Shown piece after piece: positions 1-8,538 of a DNA stretch of 64,000 bases. Location: positions 1,860,001 to 1,924,000 of the forward strand of contig NZ_JAPDPC010000001.1 in assembly GCF_026283945.1 (NCBI RefSeq). The letters are read 5' to 3'. The first letter of the stretch is position 1. Each line of letters begins with the position of its first letter. The stretch is from Dyella humicola (GTDB lineage Bacteria > Pseudomonadota > Gammaproteobacteria > Xanthomonadales > Rhodanobacteraceae). Position numbers and translations under genes: made by a program. A model generated the notes under the pieces. It saw only the letters and a program-made list of their open reading frames with translations. It searched no databases and had not been told where the DNA came from.

Positions 1-2
1 AG

Positions 3-1232
3 GAAATGCGCCGCGTGGTCGAGCTTTGCGACCAGAGTGGCCTTCCTTATCGCACCATTCCCAAGCTCGAAGATGTCGTCTCGGGGCGCGCGCATTTCAA
101 CGAGATCAAGGAAGTGGCGATCGAGGATCTGCTGGGCCGCGATACGGTCGAGCTGGATTGGACGGCCATTCGCGTCACCCTTACCGATCGGCGCGTGCTC
201 GTGACCGGCGGTGGCGGATCGATTGGTTCGGAACTATGCCGCCAGATTGCGCGCCTTGGAGCACAGTCGCTTTGCGTGGTCGATAACAGCGAGTTCAATC
301 TTTACAAGATCTCGCAGGAATTGCGCGCCGAGTATCCGGAGCTGATCTACGAAAGCATTCTGGCTGACTGCGGCGATACCGCTGCGATGCGCAAGCTCTT
401 TGTCGAATACAAACCGCAAGTGGTGTTCCACGCCGCGGCCTACAAGCATGTGCCGATGTTGCAGGGGCAAGTGCGCGCCGCTTTTCGCAACAACGTGCTG
501 GCCACGCGCAACGTCGCTGACCTGTCCGATCGCCATCAGGTCGAATGCTTCGTCTTGATCTCCACCGATAAGGCGGTCAACCCTACCAGCGTCATGGGTG
601 CCTGCAAGCGCATGGCGGAGATCTGGTGCCAGAATCTCAACGAGCGCTCGAGCACGCATTTCATCACGGTGCGTTTCGGCAATGTGCTGGATTCGGCAGG
701 CTCGGTCGTGCCGCTGTTCCGTCAGCAGATTCGCAATGGCGGCCCGGTGACGATCACGCACCCGGAGATCTCGCGTTACTTCATGACCATTCCCGAGGCT
801 TGCCAGCTCATTCTGCAGGCAGCCAGCCTGGGCAAGGGCGGTGAGATTTTTGCGTTGGACATGGGCGAGCCGATCAAGATCCGCGACCTGGCCGAACAGA
901 TGATTCGTCTTGCGGGTCGCAAGCCCGGTACGGAAATACCCATCATCTATACCGGCCTTCGCGCCGGCGAGAAGTTGTTCGAGGAGCTGTTCCATCCGCT
1001 GGAGAACTACAGCGAGACGACGCACGCGAAGATTTTCCTCGCGCAGTATCGCCCGGTGAGTTGGGACCTGTTGAACGTACAGATGGCCAAGGCTGCTGAG
1101 GCGGTGATGGCTTATGACGAGGACACGCTGCGCCACTGCGTATCCACCCTGTTGCCAACGTTTCGCTGGAGCGATTCGGTGCAGCCGGGCAATGTGGTGT
1201 CGCTGCGTCGCAATGAATCAGGAGAGAAGTAA
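3..1232 (+). CDS. NDP-sugar 4,6-dehydratase/epimerase, WbpM/CapD type (5' truncated by window)
   Basis: C-terminal catalytic part of a polysaccharide-biosynthesis nucleotide-sugar dehydratase of the extended SDR family (WbpM/FlaA1/CapD group). The frame is open to the window edge, and members of this size class are about 600 residues with N-terminal membrane segments, so the true start lies upstream; the ATG at 6 is only an internal codon. Visible numbering from that ATG: NAD(P)-binding glycine loop GGGGSIG at 68-74, STDKA at 186-190 and an M-x3-K pair (M197, K201). The membrane-anchored WbpM subgroup has Met where most SDR enzymes have the catalytic Tyr. It probably makes a 4-keto-6-deoxy UDP-sugar for O-antigen or exopolysaccharide. 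The stop codon is directly followed by the galU GTG, so the two are likely cotranscribed. Substrate not determinable. Confidence 0.9.
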   Translation, partial: EMRRVVELCDQSGLPYRTIPKLEDVVSGRAHFNEIKEVAIEDLLGRDTVELDWTAIRVTLTDRRVLVTGGGGSIGSELCRQIARLGAQSLCVVDNSEFNLYKISQELRAEYPELIYESILADCGDTAAMRKLFVEYKPQVVFHAAAYKHVPMLQGQVRAAFRNNVLATRNVADLSDRHQVECFVLISTDKAVNPTSVMGACKRMAEIWCQNLNERSSTHFITVRFGNVLDSAGSVVPLFRQQIRNGGPVTITHPEISRYFMTIPEACQLILQAASLGKGGEIFALDMGEPIKIRDLAEQMIRLAGRKPGTEIPIIYTGLRAGEKLFEELFHPLENYSETTHAKIFLAQYRPVSWDLLNVQMAKAAEAVMAYDEDTLRHCVSTLLPTFRWSDSVQPGNVVSLRRNESGEK

Positions 1233-2105
1233 GTGAGCAAGCCTTTGCGCAAGGTGGTTTTCCCCGTTGCCGGCCTCGGCACGCGTTTTCTGCCTGCCAC
1301 CAAGGTGGTGGCTAAGGAAATGTTGCCCGTGTTGGACCGCCCGCTGATCCAATATGCGGTCGATGAGGCGGTGGATGCCGGCGCCGATACCCTGATCTTT
1401 GTGACCAACCGTTACAAACACTCCATCGCCGACTATTTCGACAAGGCCTACGAGCTCGAGGCTAAGTTGCAGGAGAAGGGCAAGGACGAGCTGTTGGCGT
1501 TGGTGCAGGGCACCCTGCCCAAGCACGTGCGTGCGATCTTCGTGACGCAGCCCGAAGCGCTCGGGCTCGGTCACGCGGTGCTCTGCGCCAAGCCGGTGGT
1601 TGGCGATGAGCCGTTTGGCGTGGTCCTTCCCGACGACCTTATCTGGCACAAGGGCAAGGGCGCGCTGCGTCAGATGGCCGAGCTGGCCGACGCGCAGCAA
1701 GCCGGCGTGATTGCCGTCGAAGAAGTGCCGCACAACGACACGGACAAGTACGGCATCGTCGATGCCACTCGTATCGATGAGCGTAGTGCGCAGATCCGCC
1801 ACATGGTGGAGAAGCCCAAGCCTGCTGACGCGCCGTCCAACCTCGCCGTCGTGGGCCGCTATGTGCTGCCCGGTCGCATTTTCGAATTGCTTGAGCAGAC
1901 CACGCCAGGCGCCGGTGGCGAGATCCAACTCACTGACGCGATCGAGGCGTTGCTGAAGGAGCAGGGCAAGGTCTTGGCCTATCGCTTCGAAGGCATCCGT
2001 TTCGACTGCGGCAACAAGGCCGGCCTGGTGCGCGCCACCATGCATATGGCATTGCAGGATCCCAAGCTCGCACCCGTCGTACGCGAGTTTATTGCCGAGC
2101 TCTGA
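1233..2105 (+). CDS. galU: UTP-glucose-1-phosphate uridylyltransferase
   Basis: GalU makes UDP-glucose from UTP and glucose-1-phosphate in the cytoplasm, feeding LPS core, exopolysaccharide and trehalose synthesis. At 290 residues it has the usual bacterial length. The N-terminal nucleotidyltransferase loop GLGTRFLPATK (about residues 14-24) is followed by KEMLPV and DRPLIQY, and the middle carries the typical VVLPDDLI and GEIQLTDAI segments. Start is GTG at 1233, immediately after the stop of the preceding dehydratase gene, with the purine-rich GGAGAGAAG of that gene's 3' end acting as ribosome binding site. The zero-gap junction indicates an operon for nucleotide-sugar supply. Confidence 0.97.
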   Translation: MSKPLRKVVFPVAGLGTRFLPATKVVAKEMLPVLDRPLIQYAVDEAVDAGADTLIFVTNRYKHSIADYFDKAYELEAKLQEKGKDELLALVQGTLPKHVRAIFVTQPEALGLGHAVLCAKPVVGDEPFGVVLPDDLIWHKGKGALRQMAELADAQQAGVIAVEEVPHNDTDKYGIVDATRIDERSAQIRHMVEKPKPADAPSNLAVVGRYVLPGRIFELLEQTTPGAGGEIQLTDAIEALLKEQGKVLAYRFEGIRFDCGNKAGLVRATMHMALQDPKLAPVVREFIAEL

Positions 2106-2548
2106 TCGCGGTTCTCGGTGACAGCCACCGGCCCTCGGCGGTCGGTGGTGCGCTTGGCCATCTTCTGGGCCTTACGCACAAGTCAATCCACATGCCCCAA
2201 CGTTGAGCCCTATGCCGGTTTCAGGCGCGTCCGAAAGAGGGTTCGACGGTTGCAACCCGCATGATCGTGATGACCCACCTGGGCATCCGCGTCAGGCGCG
2301 CGCTCGACGGCAGTCAGAATGTGTTCGTGCCATCCATTCGCAGCGGCCCGCCGCTGAATGTCATCATCGTTGCCGGGTTCCCCGTAAACGGCCAGACGCG
2401 CCACACCAACGCTACCTCAGCGACGTGCAACCGTTTGGACTCAACCCGGTCGAAAAGTCGGTGACCGTGCCATGCGTCATGTCGTGGCCGCGCCAATTGC
2501 CTGGGTTATGCTTGCCCGTCTGCAACGAGACAGGAACGCGCACGACGC
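2106..2548. other. Gap of 443 bp with no supported gene
   Basis: Between galU and the FAD oxidoreductase. Short open frames exist on both strands (for example about 2210-2404 minus and 2261-2464 plus), but none has a convincing ribosome binding site, recognisable motif or domain. A weak hairpin (CCACCG/CGGTGG near 2126-2149) follows galU without a T-tract. The region may hold the promoter of the downstream operon; I cannot place it. Confidence 0.5.
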
Positions 2549-3838
2549 ATGACCCCGTCACCGGCACCTTCTTACTATCGCGCCACCGCAACGCGTTATG
2601 AACCCTTCACTCCACTGCAAGGGCGGGCCGATGCACGGGTCGCCATCATTGGTGGCGGCTACGCAGGCCTGCATACAGCGCTTGGGCTAGCCGAACGTGG
2701 TGTGCGCGACGTGGTTTTGCTGGAGCGCGAGCAGATTGGATTCGGTGCATCCGGTCGCAATGGCGGCTTCGTATTCGGCGGTTACTCACTCGGCGAACAG
2801 ACGCTGCTCGACCAACGCGGTGAGGCGAGGGCGCAAGCGCTGTTCAAGCTCACCACGAATGCTGTGGAGCGCATTCGTCAGCAGGTGGCCCGCTATGCCA
2901 TTCCCTGCGATGCCGTCGACCAGGGCGTGATCTGGGCCAACTGGTTCAGAGACCCTGCCGTGTTGCGCGTACGCCAGGAATTGCTGGCAAGACATTACGG
3001 CGTGGAGTGGGATTGGCTGCCCCAGGAGGAGTTGCGTGAACGCATCAGGTCGAAGCGCTATTTCGACGGACTCTACGAGCACAACGCGCTGCATCTGCAT
3101 CCACTCAACTTCGCGATCGGGCTGGCCGGCGCTGCCGCGGCGCAGGGGGTGCGCATTCACGAACATACGGACGTGTGGAAGCTGCAGCGCGATGGCACCC
3201 GCTGGCGCATCGAAACGGCACAAGGCGCGGTTCACGCGGACCAGGTCGTACTCGCCTGTGGCGGTTACCTGGCAGGCCTGCGCCGGCAGGTTGATCGGGC
3301 GATCCTGCCCATTGCCACCTACGTGATGGTGACTGAGCCACTGGGTGACCGCCTGGCCGAATGTCTGCACACGCAGTCCGCCATTTACGACACGCGATTC
3401 GCTTTCGACTATTACCGGCCGTTGCCCGACACGCGCCTGCTGTGGGGAGGGCGTATTTCCATCCGTGACCGCTCGCCAGGGGCGGTGCAAGCGCTACTCA
3501 TGCATGACTTGCTGCGAGTCTTCCCCCAACTGAAGGGAACACGCGTCGATTACGCCTGGTCGGGATTGATGAGCTACGCCCGCCACCAGATGCCACAGAT
3601 AGGCTCGTCAGGTGATGGCCTGTGGTGGGCGCAGGCATTTGGCGGCCATGGCCTCGCACCGACGTGCGCTGCTGGCGACCTCCTGGCTTCGGCCATCACC
3701 GAAGGCGATGATCGCTGGAAGGAATTTGCCGATTACGGACTGGCCCGTACGTATCGACCGTTTGGTTATCTCGGCGCGCAGGCGACCTACTGGTGGCAGC
3801 AAGGCAGGGACTGGTTCAAGACGAGGCTGGAAGGATGA
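2549..3838 (+). CDS. FAD-dependent amine oxidoreductase (PuuB-like, DAO family)
   Basis: 429-residue member of the D-amino-acid-oxidase/glycine-oxidase fold. The Rossmann loop [19 protein letters not shown] starts at residue 33, the E that binds the ribose follows in VVLLERE, and the substrate-side [13 protein letters not shown] block is typical of gamma-glutamylputrescine oxidase and related enzymes. The C-terminal [17 protein letters not shown] closes the FAD site. It likely oxidises an amine substrate, with FAD as cofactor; gamma-glutamylputrescine is a guess by family resemblance, and no other puu genes are nearby. The stop codon overlaps the next start (ATGA at 3835-3838), so translation of the CsaA-like protein is probably coupled. 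Confidence 0.85.
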   Translation: MTPSPAPSYYRATATRYEPFTPLQGRADARVAIIGGGYAGLHTALGLAERGVRDVVLLEREQIGFGASGRNGGFVFGGYSLGEQTLLDQRGEARAQALFKLTTNAVERIRQQVARYAIPCDAVDQGVIWANWFRDPAVLRVRQELLARHYGVEWDWLPQEELRERIRSKRYFDGLYEHNALHLHPLNFAIGLAGAAAAQGVRIHEHTDVWKLQRDGTRWRIETAQGAVHADQVVLACGGYLAGLRRQVDRAILPIATYVMVTEPLGDRLAECLHTQSAIYDTRFAFDYYRPLPDTRLLWGGRISIRDRSPGAVQALLMHDLLRVFPQLKGTRVDYAWSGLMSYARHQMPQIGSSGDGLWWAQAFGGHGLAPTCAAGDLLASAITEGDDRWKEFADYGLARTYRPFGYLGAQATYWWQQGRDWFKTRLEG

Positions 3839-4191
3839 GTGAAGCAAATACGCCCACCCAGGTTGAAATCAGCTGGGCCGATTTCGAAAAGGTGCTGCTG
3901 GTTGTCGGCACGGTCGTCCGCGTGGAACCGTTCCCGGAAGCGCGTAAGCCAGCATGGAAGGTGTGGGTCGATTTCGGCCCCTACGGTGAGAAGAAAACCA
4001 GCGCGCAGATCGCCCAGCTTTATGGCGCCGAGGCATTACTGGGCCGACAAATCGTGGGCGTGATCAACCTTCCCGAGAAGCAAATCGGTCCGTTCCGCTC
4101 GCAGTTTCTGCTGACCGGTTTCCATACCGACGAAGGCGTCGTGATCACGGCCGTTGAGCGCCCCGTGCCGAACGGTGCGCGACTGGCTTGA
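3835..4191 (+). CDS. CsaA-like tRNA-binding domain protein
   Basis: 118-residue protein consisting of a single OB-fold tRNA-binding domain of the type found in CsaA and in the C-termini of methionyl-tRNA and phenylalanyl-tRNA synthetases. Visible features are the N-terminal [20 protein letters not shown] strand region and the conserved [11 protein letters not shown] and [10 protein letters not shown] segments. CsaA has been linked to chaperone or export-related activity in Bacillus; the function in proteobacteria is unclear. The start was chosen as the ATG inside ATGA overlapping the oxidoreductase stop. An upstream in-frame start exists but would extend 14 codons into the previous gene. Family assignment is firm, the role is not. 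Confidence 0.87.
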   Translation: MSEANTPTQVEISWADFEKVLLVVGTVVRVEPFPEARKPAWKVWVDFGPYGEKKTSAQIAQLYGAEALLGRQIVGVINLPEKQIGPFRSQFLLTGFHTDEGVVITAVERPVPNGARLA

Positions 4192-4209
4192 TCCATCGCG
4201 TGCTGCGCG

Positions 4210-5157
4210 CTATCGGCCACGCTTCTGCGTACTGTCCAGCCAGACGCCCAAGCCCTGCGCATTGAGCTCGATATCCATCCCAAGAATCTCAAGCAGTGCG
4301 GCGCGCTTGCCGTGCCAGCCATGAGTGCGGGCGCGAGCGGCATAGAGATCGGTGAGTGCGGACTTCATCAGCTCGTGCCGTTGCATGGCATCGCCGCCGT
4401 TCTGTTGCGCGGCATGAGCGATCGCTACCATGGCGTCTATCTGTGTGTGCAAATCGACGGCGAGCCGCTCGACGTCCGTGACGCGACCATAGTGCGTGAG
4501 ATACATGGCCTCCGGCTTCAGCGCCATGAGTCGATGGATTGATGCATGCAACGCATCGGGGTCGAACTGCACTGGCGACGTGGTGGGTAGGACGAACGAC
4601 CCCTTCACGGTATCGAACTCGCGATAAGACAGACCAAACGTATCGCCGGTGAAGCAGGCGTTTGCCTGTTCGTCGTAGACGCAAAGATGATGGCGGGCAT
4701 GTCCTGGCGTATCCAGGCAAAGCAGCTTGCGACCGGCCAGTTCCACGACGTAGCCATCAGGGGCTTCCACCACCCGTTCGGCCGGGATCGGGCGCAACCG
4801 TCCGTACGTCGTTTCCATCACCGATTCGCCGTAGACGGCGCTGGCACCCGCCCATAGCTGGCTCGGATCCACCATGTGGCGCGCACCGCGCGGGTGCACC
4901 AGCAATTTGGCATGGGGCAGCCGCGCCATCAGCTCGCCGGCGCCGCCGGCGTGATCCAGATGCACATGGGTGAGAATCAACCAATCGACATCGGCGGGGG
5001 CCAGCCCTGCATCCTGCAATGCATTGAGCATGCGCGGCACGCCATGATTCGTCCCGCAGTCGATAAAGGCGCCGCGTCCATGTTCAACCATGAGATAGGC
5101 CGCATCGAACTGTGGACGTATGAAGCCGGTATCGATCGTGTGAATGCCGTGACTCAT
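4210..5157 (-). CDS. Metallo-beta-lactamase-fold hydrolase
   Basis: 315-residue cytoplasmic hydrolase with the binuclear zinc motif THVHLDH (H64, H66, D68, H69 counted from the chosen start) followed by GGAGE. Further metal ligands are expected in DTPGHARHHL and CFTGDTFG. The architecture (N-terminal MBL domain plus about 80 residues of helical C-terminus) resembles glyoxalase-II/quorum-quenching-type hydrolases of unknown substrate. The start at 5157 gives MSHGIHTIDTGF, which matches where the fold begins; an upstream ATG at 5196 would add 13 residues without homology character. It stands alone, convergent with the oxidoreductase/CsaA pair. Substrate unknown. Confidence 0.85.
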   Translation of the reverse strand: MSHGIHTIDTGFIRPQFDAAYLMVEHGRGAFIDCGTNHGVPRMLNALQDAGLAPADVDWLILTHVHLDHAGGAGELMARLPHAKLLVHPRGARHMVDPSQLWAGASAVYGESVMETTYGRLRPIPAERVVEAPDGYVVELAGRKLLCLDTPGHARHHLCVYDEQANACFTGDTFGLSYREFDTVKGSFVLPTTSPVQFDPDALHASIHRLMALKPEAMYLTHYGRVTDVERLAVDLHTQIDAMVAIAHAAQQNGGDAMQRHELMKSALTDLYAARARTHGWHGKRAALLEILGMDIELNAQGLGVWLDSTQKRGR

Positions 5158-5273
5158 GGCAGACCTCGCGCGGGACGGATCACGCGAGATTAGCAAGCTA
5201 CGCCCAGTGAGGCATCCTCACTTGATCGAGCGGCGGCAAGCAGAACGCCTGCCGTCGCTGACGGGTGCAACGA

Positions 5274-5975
5274 TTACGGGGCCGTATCGACCAGTACCAA
5301 TTCAGCATCTTCGAGTGCGGTGACAGTCAGCGTCGATTCGTCACGAATAGCGGCACCATCACGCGTATTCAGCGTTACGCCATTGACCTCGACCTTGCCT
5401 TTGGACGGCACCAGATAAGCCAGGCGTTTCGGACCAAGCTGATACTCCGCCTTCTCGCCAGCCTTGAGCGTGGCGCCGAGCACGCGCGCATCCGTGCGTA
5501 GGGGTAGGGCGTCCGCGTCTTCCTTGAAACCGCTGGCGAGGGCGACGAAGCGACCGGAGCGCTCGCCGACCGGAAAGGGCTTGGTACCCCACGACGGCGG
5601 GTTGCCTTGCTGGTTCGGAATGATCCAGATCTGGAAGATGCGCGTCGTACCTGGCTCAAGGTTGTACTCGGCATGCGTGATGCCCGTACCCGCGCTCATC
5701 ACCTGCACGTCGCCCGCGATCGTGCGACCCTTGTTGCCCAGATTGTCCTGATGCGTGATGGCACCCTCACGCACATAGGTGATGATCTCCATGTCGCCAT
5801 GTGGGTGCGGCGGAAAACCTGTCTGCGGCGCAATCGTGTCGTCATTCCAGACACGCAGTGCACCCCAGCCCATACGCGAAGCATCGTAGAAATTGGCAAA
5901 CGAGAAATGATGCTTGGCGTTGAGCCAGCCGTGGTCCGCTCCACCTAGAGCATCGAAGGGTCGACGTTCGATCAT
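5274..5975 (-). CDS. Pirin family protein (YhaK/YhhW-like bicupin)
   Basis: 233-residue bicupin. The N-terminal cupin carries the metal-site histidines in GFPPHPHGDMEIITY and later GTGITHAEYN, as in E. coli YhhW/YhaK, where pirins act as quercetinase-like or redox-sensing proteins. The C-terminal cupin is shorter and probably does not bind metal. The start at 5975 follows a strong ribosome binding site (AAAGGAGT 5' of the ATG); the longer open frame up to 6161 lacks such a site and reads through non-conserved sequence. It is monocistronic. The physiological substrate is not known from sequence. Confidence 0.9.
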   Translation of the reverse strand: MIERRPFDALGGADHGWLNAKHHFSFANFYDASRMGWGALRVWNDDTIAPQTGFPPHPHGDMEIITYVREGAITHQDNLGNKGRTIAGDVQVMSAGTGITHAEYNLEPGTTRIFQIWIIPNQQGNPPSWGTKPFPVGERSGRFVALASGFKEDADALPLRTDARVLGATLKAGEKAEYQLGPKRLAYLVPSKGKVEVNGVTLNTRDGAAIRDESTLTVTALEDAELVLVDTAP

Positions 5976-6226
5976 GCTGTACTCCTTTGAACGGGCTGTG
6001 CCGGATCGGCTAGGCACCAAGATAGAGTGCCGCGCGCACAACACCAACGGTTGTTCGTGGAACGGACTGTTGCGAAAAGCACGCCCAATGCACAGCCTTG
6101 CCGAGCCATTGCGATGCTGTCGTGAAGGCAGCCGGGACCGATGAGGGGACGACGGAGTCATGCTCGCATGCGGTCCTCCAAGGCTCGGCGAGCTCCACTC
6201 AGGAACGAAAAATTGCCTCCAGACTC

Positions 6227-6254
6227 TTCACAAATCCGATCGATCTGCTATTAT
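6227..6254 (+). promoter_or_regulatory. Candidate sigma-70 promoter of the tRNA cluster
   Basis: TTCACA (6227-6232, five of six matches to the -35 consensus), a 16-bp spacer and TATTAT (6249-6254) as -10. The tRNA-Gly gene starts 14 bp further on. Position and match both fit a stable-RNA promoter; no start-site data. Confidence 0.6.
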
Positions 6255-6267
6255 TTCTGACTCTGAT

Positions 6268-6343
<76 letters not shown>

Positions 6344-6352
6344 GTTTCCAGC

Positions 6353-6383
6353 AAACCTCGGCCTTCCCGGGGTTTTGTTTTTT
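6353..6383 (+). terminator. Terminator-like hairpin after tRNA-Gly
   Basis: Nine-base-pair stem AAACCTCGG / CCGGGGTTT (one G-U pair) with a 5-nt loop, followed by TGTTTTTT. It could terminate or attenuate transcription between tRNA-Gly and tRNA-Cys, or serve as a processing hairpin. Confidence 0.6.
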
Positions 6384-6386
6384 AAG

Positions 6387-6419
6387 CGGATCGTGACCAC
6401 GCTTTCAGGTTACGATCCG
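6387..6419 (+). other. 12-bp hairpin just upstream of tRNA-Cys
   Basis: CGGATCGTGACC (6387-6398) pairs with GGTTACGATCCG (6408-6419) over 12 bp including one G-U, with a 9-nt loop and no T-tract. It ends 8 nt before the mature tRNA-Cys 5' end, so a tRNA-precursor processing role is plausible. Confidence 0.55.
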
Positions 6420-6427
6420 TGCGCGAT

Positions 6428-6501
6428 GGCCTGGTGGCAGAGTGGTCATGCAGCGGCCTGCAAAGCCGTGTACGCCGGTTCGATTCCGACCCAGGCCTCC
6501 A
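6428..6501 (+). tRNA. cysT: tRNA-Cys (GCA)
   Basis: 74-nt cloverleaf with acceptor GGCCTGG/CCAGGCC, anticodon loop CTGCAAA (GCA), T arm GTTCGATTC and encoded CCA. It is the second gene of the conserved Gly-Cys-Leu tRNA set. Confidence 0.97.
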
Positions 6502-6514
6502 TTGCGCAACGAGC

Positions 6515-6541
6515 AAAAACCCGCCCAACGGCGGGTTTTTT
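6515..6541 (+). terminator. Rho-independent terminator after tRNA-Cys
   Basis: Stem AACCCGCC / GGCGGGTT with a short CAA-type loop, A-rich on the 5' side and ending in TTTTTT. It lies between tRNA-Cys and tRNA-Leu. Confidence 0.75.
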
Positions 6542-6615
6542 GTGGCCGGGGTTGCCGCTGCTTTGCCCTAGGCTCGACGCGGGCGCATGTTAGGATGCGC
6601 AGCCTCAAGCATCCC

Positions 6616-6702
6616 GCCCGGATGGCGAAACTGGTAGACGCAAGGGACTTAAAATCCCTCAACCGCAAGGTTATGCGGGTTCGACCCCCGCTCCGGGCAC
6701 CA
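6616..6702 (+). tRNA. leuZ: tRNA-Leu (UAA)
   Basis: 87-nt type II tRNA with acceptor GCCCGGA/TCCGGGC, anticodon loop CTTAAAA (TAA), the long variable arm expected of tRNA-Leu (about 6661-6676), T arm GTTCGACCC and encoded CCA. No terminator is seen after it; a small lipoprotein gene begins 24 nt downstream. Confidence 0.97.
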
Positions 6703-6726
6703 AGTGGTCTTGCAAGGATGTCCACC

Positions 6727-7065
6727 ATGCGTATGGCAATAGCGGTCTTCGCGGCTGTGACGCTGGTGGGGTGCGCCACTGCCGGCAGCCTTGAAGAACG
6801 AGCACCGACTTTTCAGGCCAGCACCACCAAGACCGACAAGACGTACGCCATGTGTGTCGTCGCTCATTGGGTCAGGATCGCGCCCGCAGCGCACGTCGTG
6901 GAAGCTGCGGATGGATACCGGGTGATCGTTCCCGACCACGCGGCCGGCGTCGACGAGCTGCTCGTCGTGCGGAGCAGGGCGAATGGCGCTGACGTGGTAC
7001 TTCACGAACGCATCGAGATTCTTGCCATGAGGGCGTACCGGGATACGGCTCGGGCCTGTCTTTGA
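6727..7065 (+). CDS. Small putative lipoprotein of unknown function
   Basis: 112 residues starting at the ATG at 6727, which has AAGGA 8 nt upstream. Residues 1-16 form a lipoprotein signal peptide ending in the lipobox LVGC (Cys16), so the mature protein should be a membrane-anchored envelope protein. The remainder has no recognised domain; it is rich in short beta-type stretches (GYRVIVPD, DELLVVRS, DVVLHERIEI). A second in-frame ATG at 6718 is too close to the ribosome binding site. It may be expressed by read-through from tRNA-Leu. Confidence 0.65.
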   Translation: MRMAIAVFAAVTLVGCATAGSLEERAPTFQASTTKTDKTYAMCVVAHWVRIAPAAHVVEAADGYRVIVPDHAAGVDELLVVRSRANGADVVLHERIEILAMRAYRDTARACL

Positions 7066-7323
7066 GTAGTCGCGAGTTGCGTTGCCGCGTGGAAAGCGTG
7101 AGTGCCGAGGTCGACTTGACGGTGCCGCAAGGCTTCGCCATGGGCCGCCCGGCATCGCGCCTTTCTGATGCGATCTTGACCTGGATCTTCGGCCACCACG
7201 GGCGCCACTGAGTGCCCGATAGTAGGGAGTGCTTTCCGGCGGCTCCGCCTAACTAGCTGGCAGTGTGCAGTTGCCCTGAGCACCGCGTACGATGTCTGCC
7301 CGATGTCAGTGGCGGGAATAGTC

Positions 7324-7569
7324 ATGTCAGTTGTGAGGTTTCTCGGACCCTACGAAGACCGCGTCGCGGCCGAACTGGCCGAGGGTTATGTCGTCGGCAC
7401 CTGTGCGGGTGATTGCGTGATTGGGCAGGGAGCTTCCATCACAGGCGTTTTTCGGCGCCTCGGCGGGCAGCGATGGACCGATGGGGATGGTCAAGCCATC
7501 GCCGTGAATGTCGAGGATTTCGACCTTGACGAAGCGGGCCTCAGGAACTGGGCGACGGGAGTGGAGTAA
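7324..7569 (+). CDS. Hypothetical 81-residue protein
   Basis: Open frame with GGGA seven nt before the ATG at 7324; the alternative ATG at 7303 lacks a ribosome binding site. The product is acidic (VNVEDFDLDEAG near the C-terminus), without signal peptide, membrane segment or known domain. The stop codon lies in an 8-bp inverted repeat (GAGTGGAG 7559-7566 / CTCCACTC 7573-7580). A competing open frame on the other strand makes the call uncertain. No function proposed. Confidence 0.4.
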   Translation: MSVVRFLGPYEDRVAAELAEGYVVGTCAGDCVIGQGASITGVFRRLGGQRWTDGDGQAIAVNVEDFDLDEAGLRNWATGVE

Positions 7570-7805
7570 GCACTCCACTCAGAAAAGCGTATACGGTGAG
7601 TCAGCGACCGCGTCTGACCGATCTATGGCACGGCCATTTTGTCCGAGGCGTGGCATCCCCGGTCGCCCCGATGAAAGTCGTTGTAGGCGAATATGCAGTT
7701 GCAGTGTAGGTAGTGATCGGGAATTGGCTTCGTGGACGCTCTAGTGGCTTGCGCAAAGCCATATCGCGGCCTATGTTCGAATACTCAACCCACGGAGGGA
7801 ACCCG

Positions 7806-8459
7806 GTGATCAAAGTAGTCTTGATCGACGATCACGAGTTGGTGCGCACGGGATTCAGGATGATCCTGCAGCAGCAGCCCGACATCATGATCAGCGGCGA
7901 AGCGGGTACGGCCGAGGAGGGCTTGCGCCTGATTCGCGCCAAGGCCCCAGACATTGCCCTGGTCGACGTCCACATGCCCGGCATGAGTGGCATCGAGCTC
8001 ACCGAGCGCGTCGCACGCTCCAAATTGCCGACCCACGTCATTATCGTGACCGTCGTGGACGATGCACGCTTCCCGAAGCGTTTGCTTGACGCCGGTGCGC
8101 TAGGTTATCTGACCAAGGGTTGCGCTGCCGAGGAACTGCTGGAGGCCGTGCGTCAGGTGGCCGGTGGTCGTCGTTACCTGGCGCCGACGGTGGCGCAACA
8201 GCTGGCGCTGGCAACGCTTGATGGCGAGGGATCGCCGTTCGACGCCTTGTCCAGCCGTGAGCTCGAGGTAGCGATGATGCTGGTACGTGGCAAGCCACTG
8301 ACCACGATCGGCGAGCAATTGAATCTCAGCCCCAAGACCGTCTCCACCTATAAACAGCGCCTGATGGAAAAGCTGAAAGTGGATCACGTGATCAGCCTGG
8401 CGCACTTGATGACCATTCATGGTCTGCTCGACACGCATAACAACCAGGTCGGCGGCTAG
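7806..8459 (+). CDS. LuxR-type response regulator, UvrY/GacA-like
   Basis: 217 residues. The receiver domain (1-120) has the acidic pair D8/D9 and phospho-acceptor D54 in VDVHMPG, and the C-terminal LuxR helix-turn-helix (about 148-205) contains LSSRELEVAMML and LSPKTVSTYKQRLMEKL. It resembles UvrY/GacA, which together with a BarA/GacS kinase drive small RNAs that titrate CsrA. The start is the GTG at 7806 because GGAGGGAA precedes it and the homology begins at VIKVVLIDDH; the longer frame from 7713 adds 31 non-conserved residues. No sensor kinase is in the window. Its position near the Gly-Cys-Leu tRNA cluster recalls the uvrY-uvrC-pgsA-tRNA order of E. coli, but uvrC is far away here. Confidence 0.88.
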   Translation: MIKVVLIDDHELVRTGFRMILQQQPDIMISGEAGTAEEGLRLIRAKAPDIALVDVHMPGMSGIELTERVARSKLPTHVIIVTVVDDARFPKRLLDAGALGYLTKGCAAEELLEAVRQVAGGRRYLAPTVAQQLALATLDGEGSPFDALSSRELEVAMMLVRGKPLTTIGEQLNLSPKTVSTYKQRLMEKLKVDHVISLAHLMTIHGLLDTHNNQVGG

Positions 8460-8482
8460 GCTGATCGAGCAAACAAGGGCAT

Positions 8483-8513
8483 AAAAAAAGCCGGACGTGA
8501 GTCCGGCTTTTTT
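8483..8513. terminator. Bidirectional terminator between the response regulator and rne
   Basis: AAAAAAAGCCGGAC / GTCCGGCTTTTTT stem with GTGA loop; A- and T-runs on the two sides suit termination of both convergent genes. Confidence 0.85.
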
Positions 8514-8538
8514 GTACCTCATGCACAGGGCACGGTGG

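Noticed and set aside
234-1136. Long minus-strand frames antisense to the first gene
   Set aside because: Shadow of a strongly coding plus-strand gene in GC-rich DNA; no motifs or ribosome binding site.
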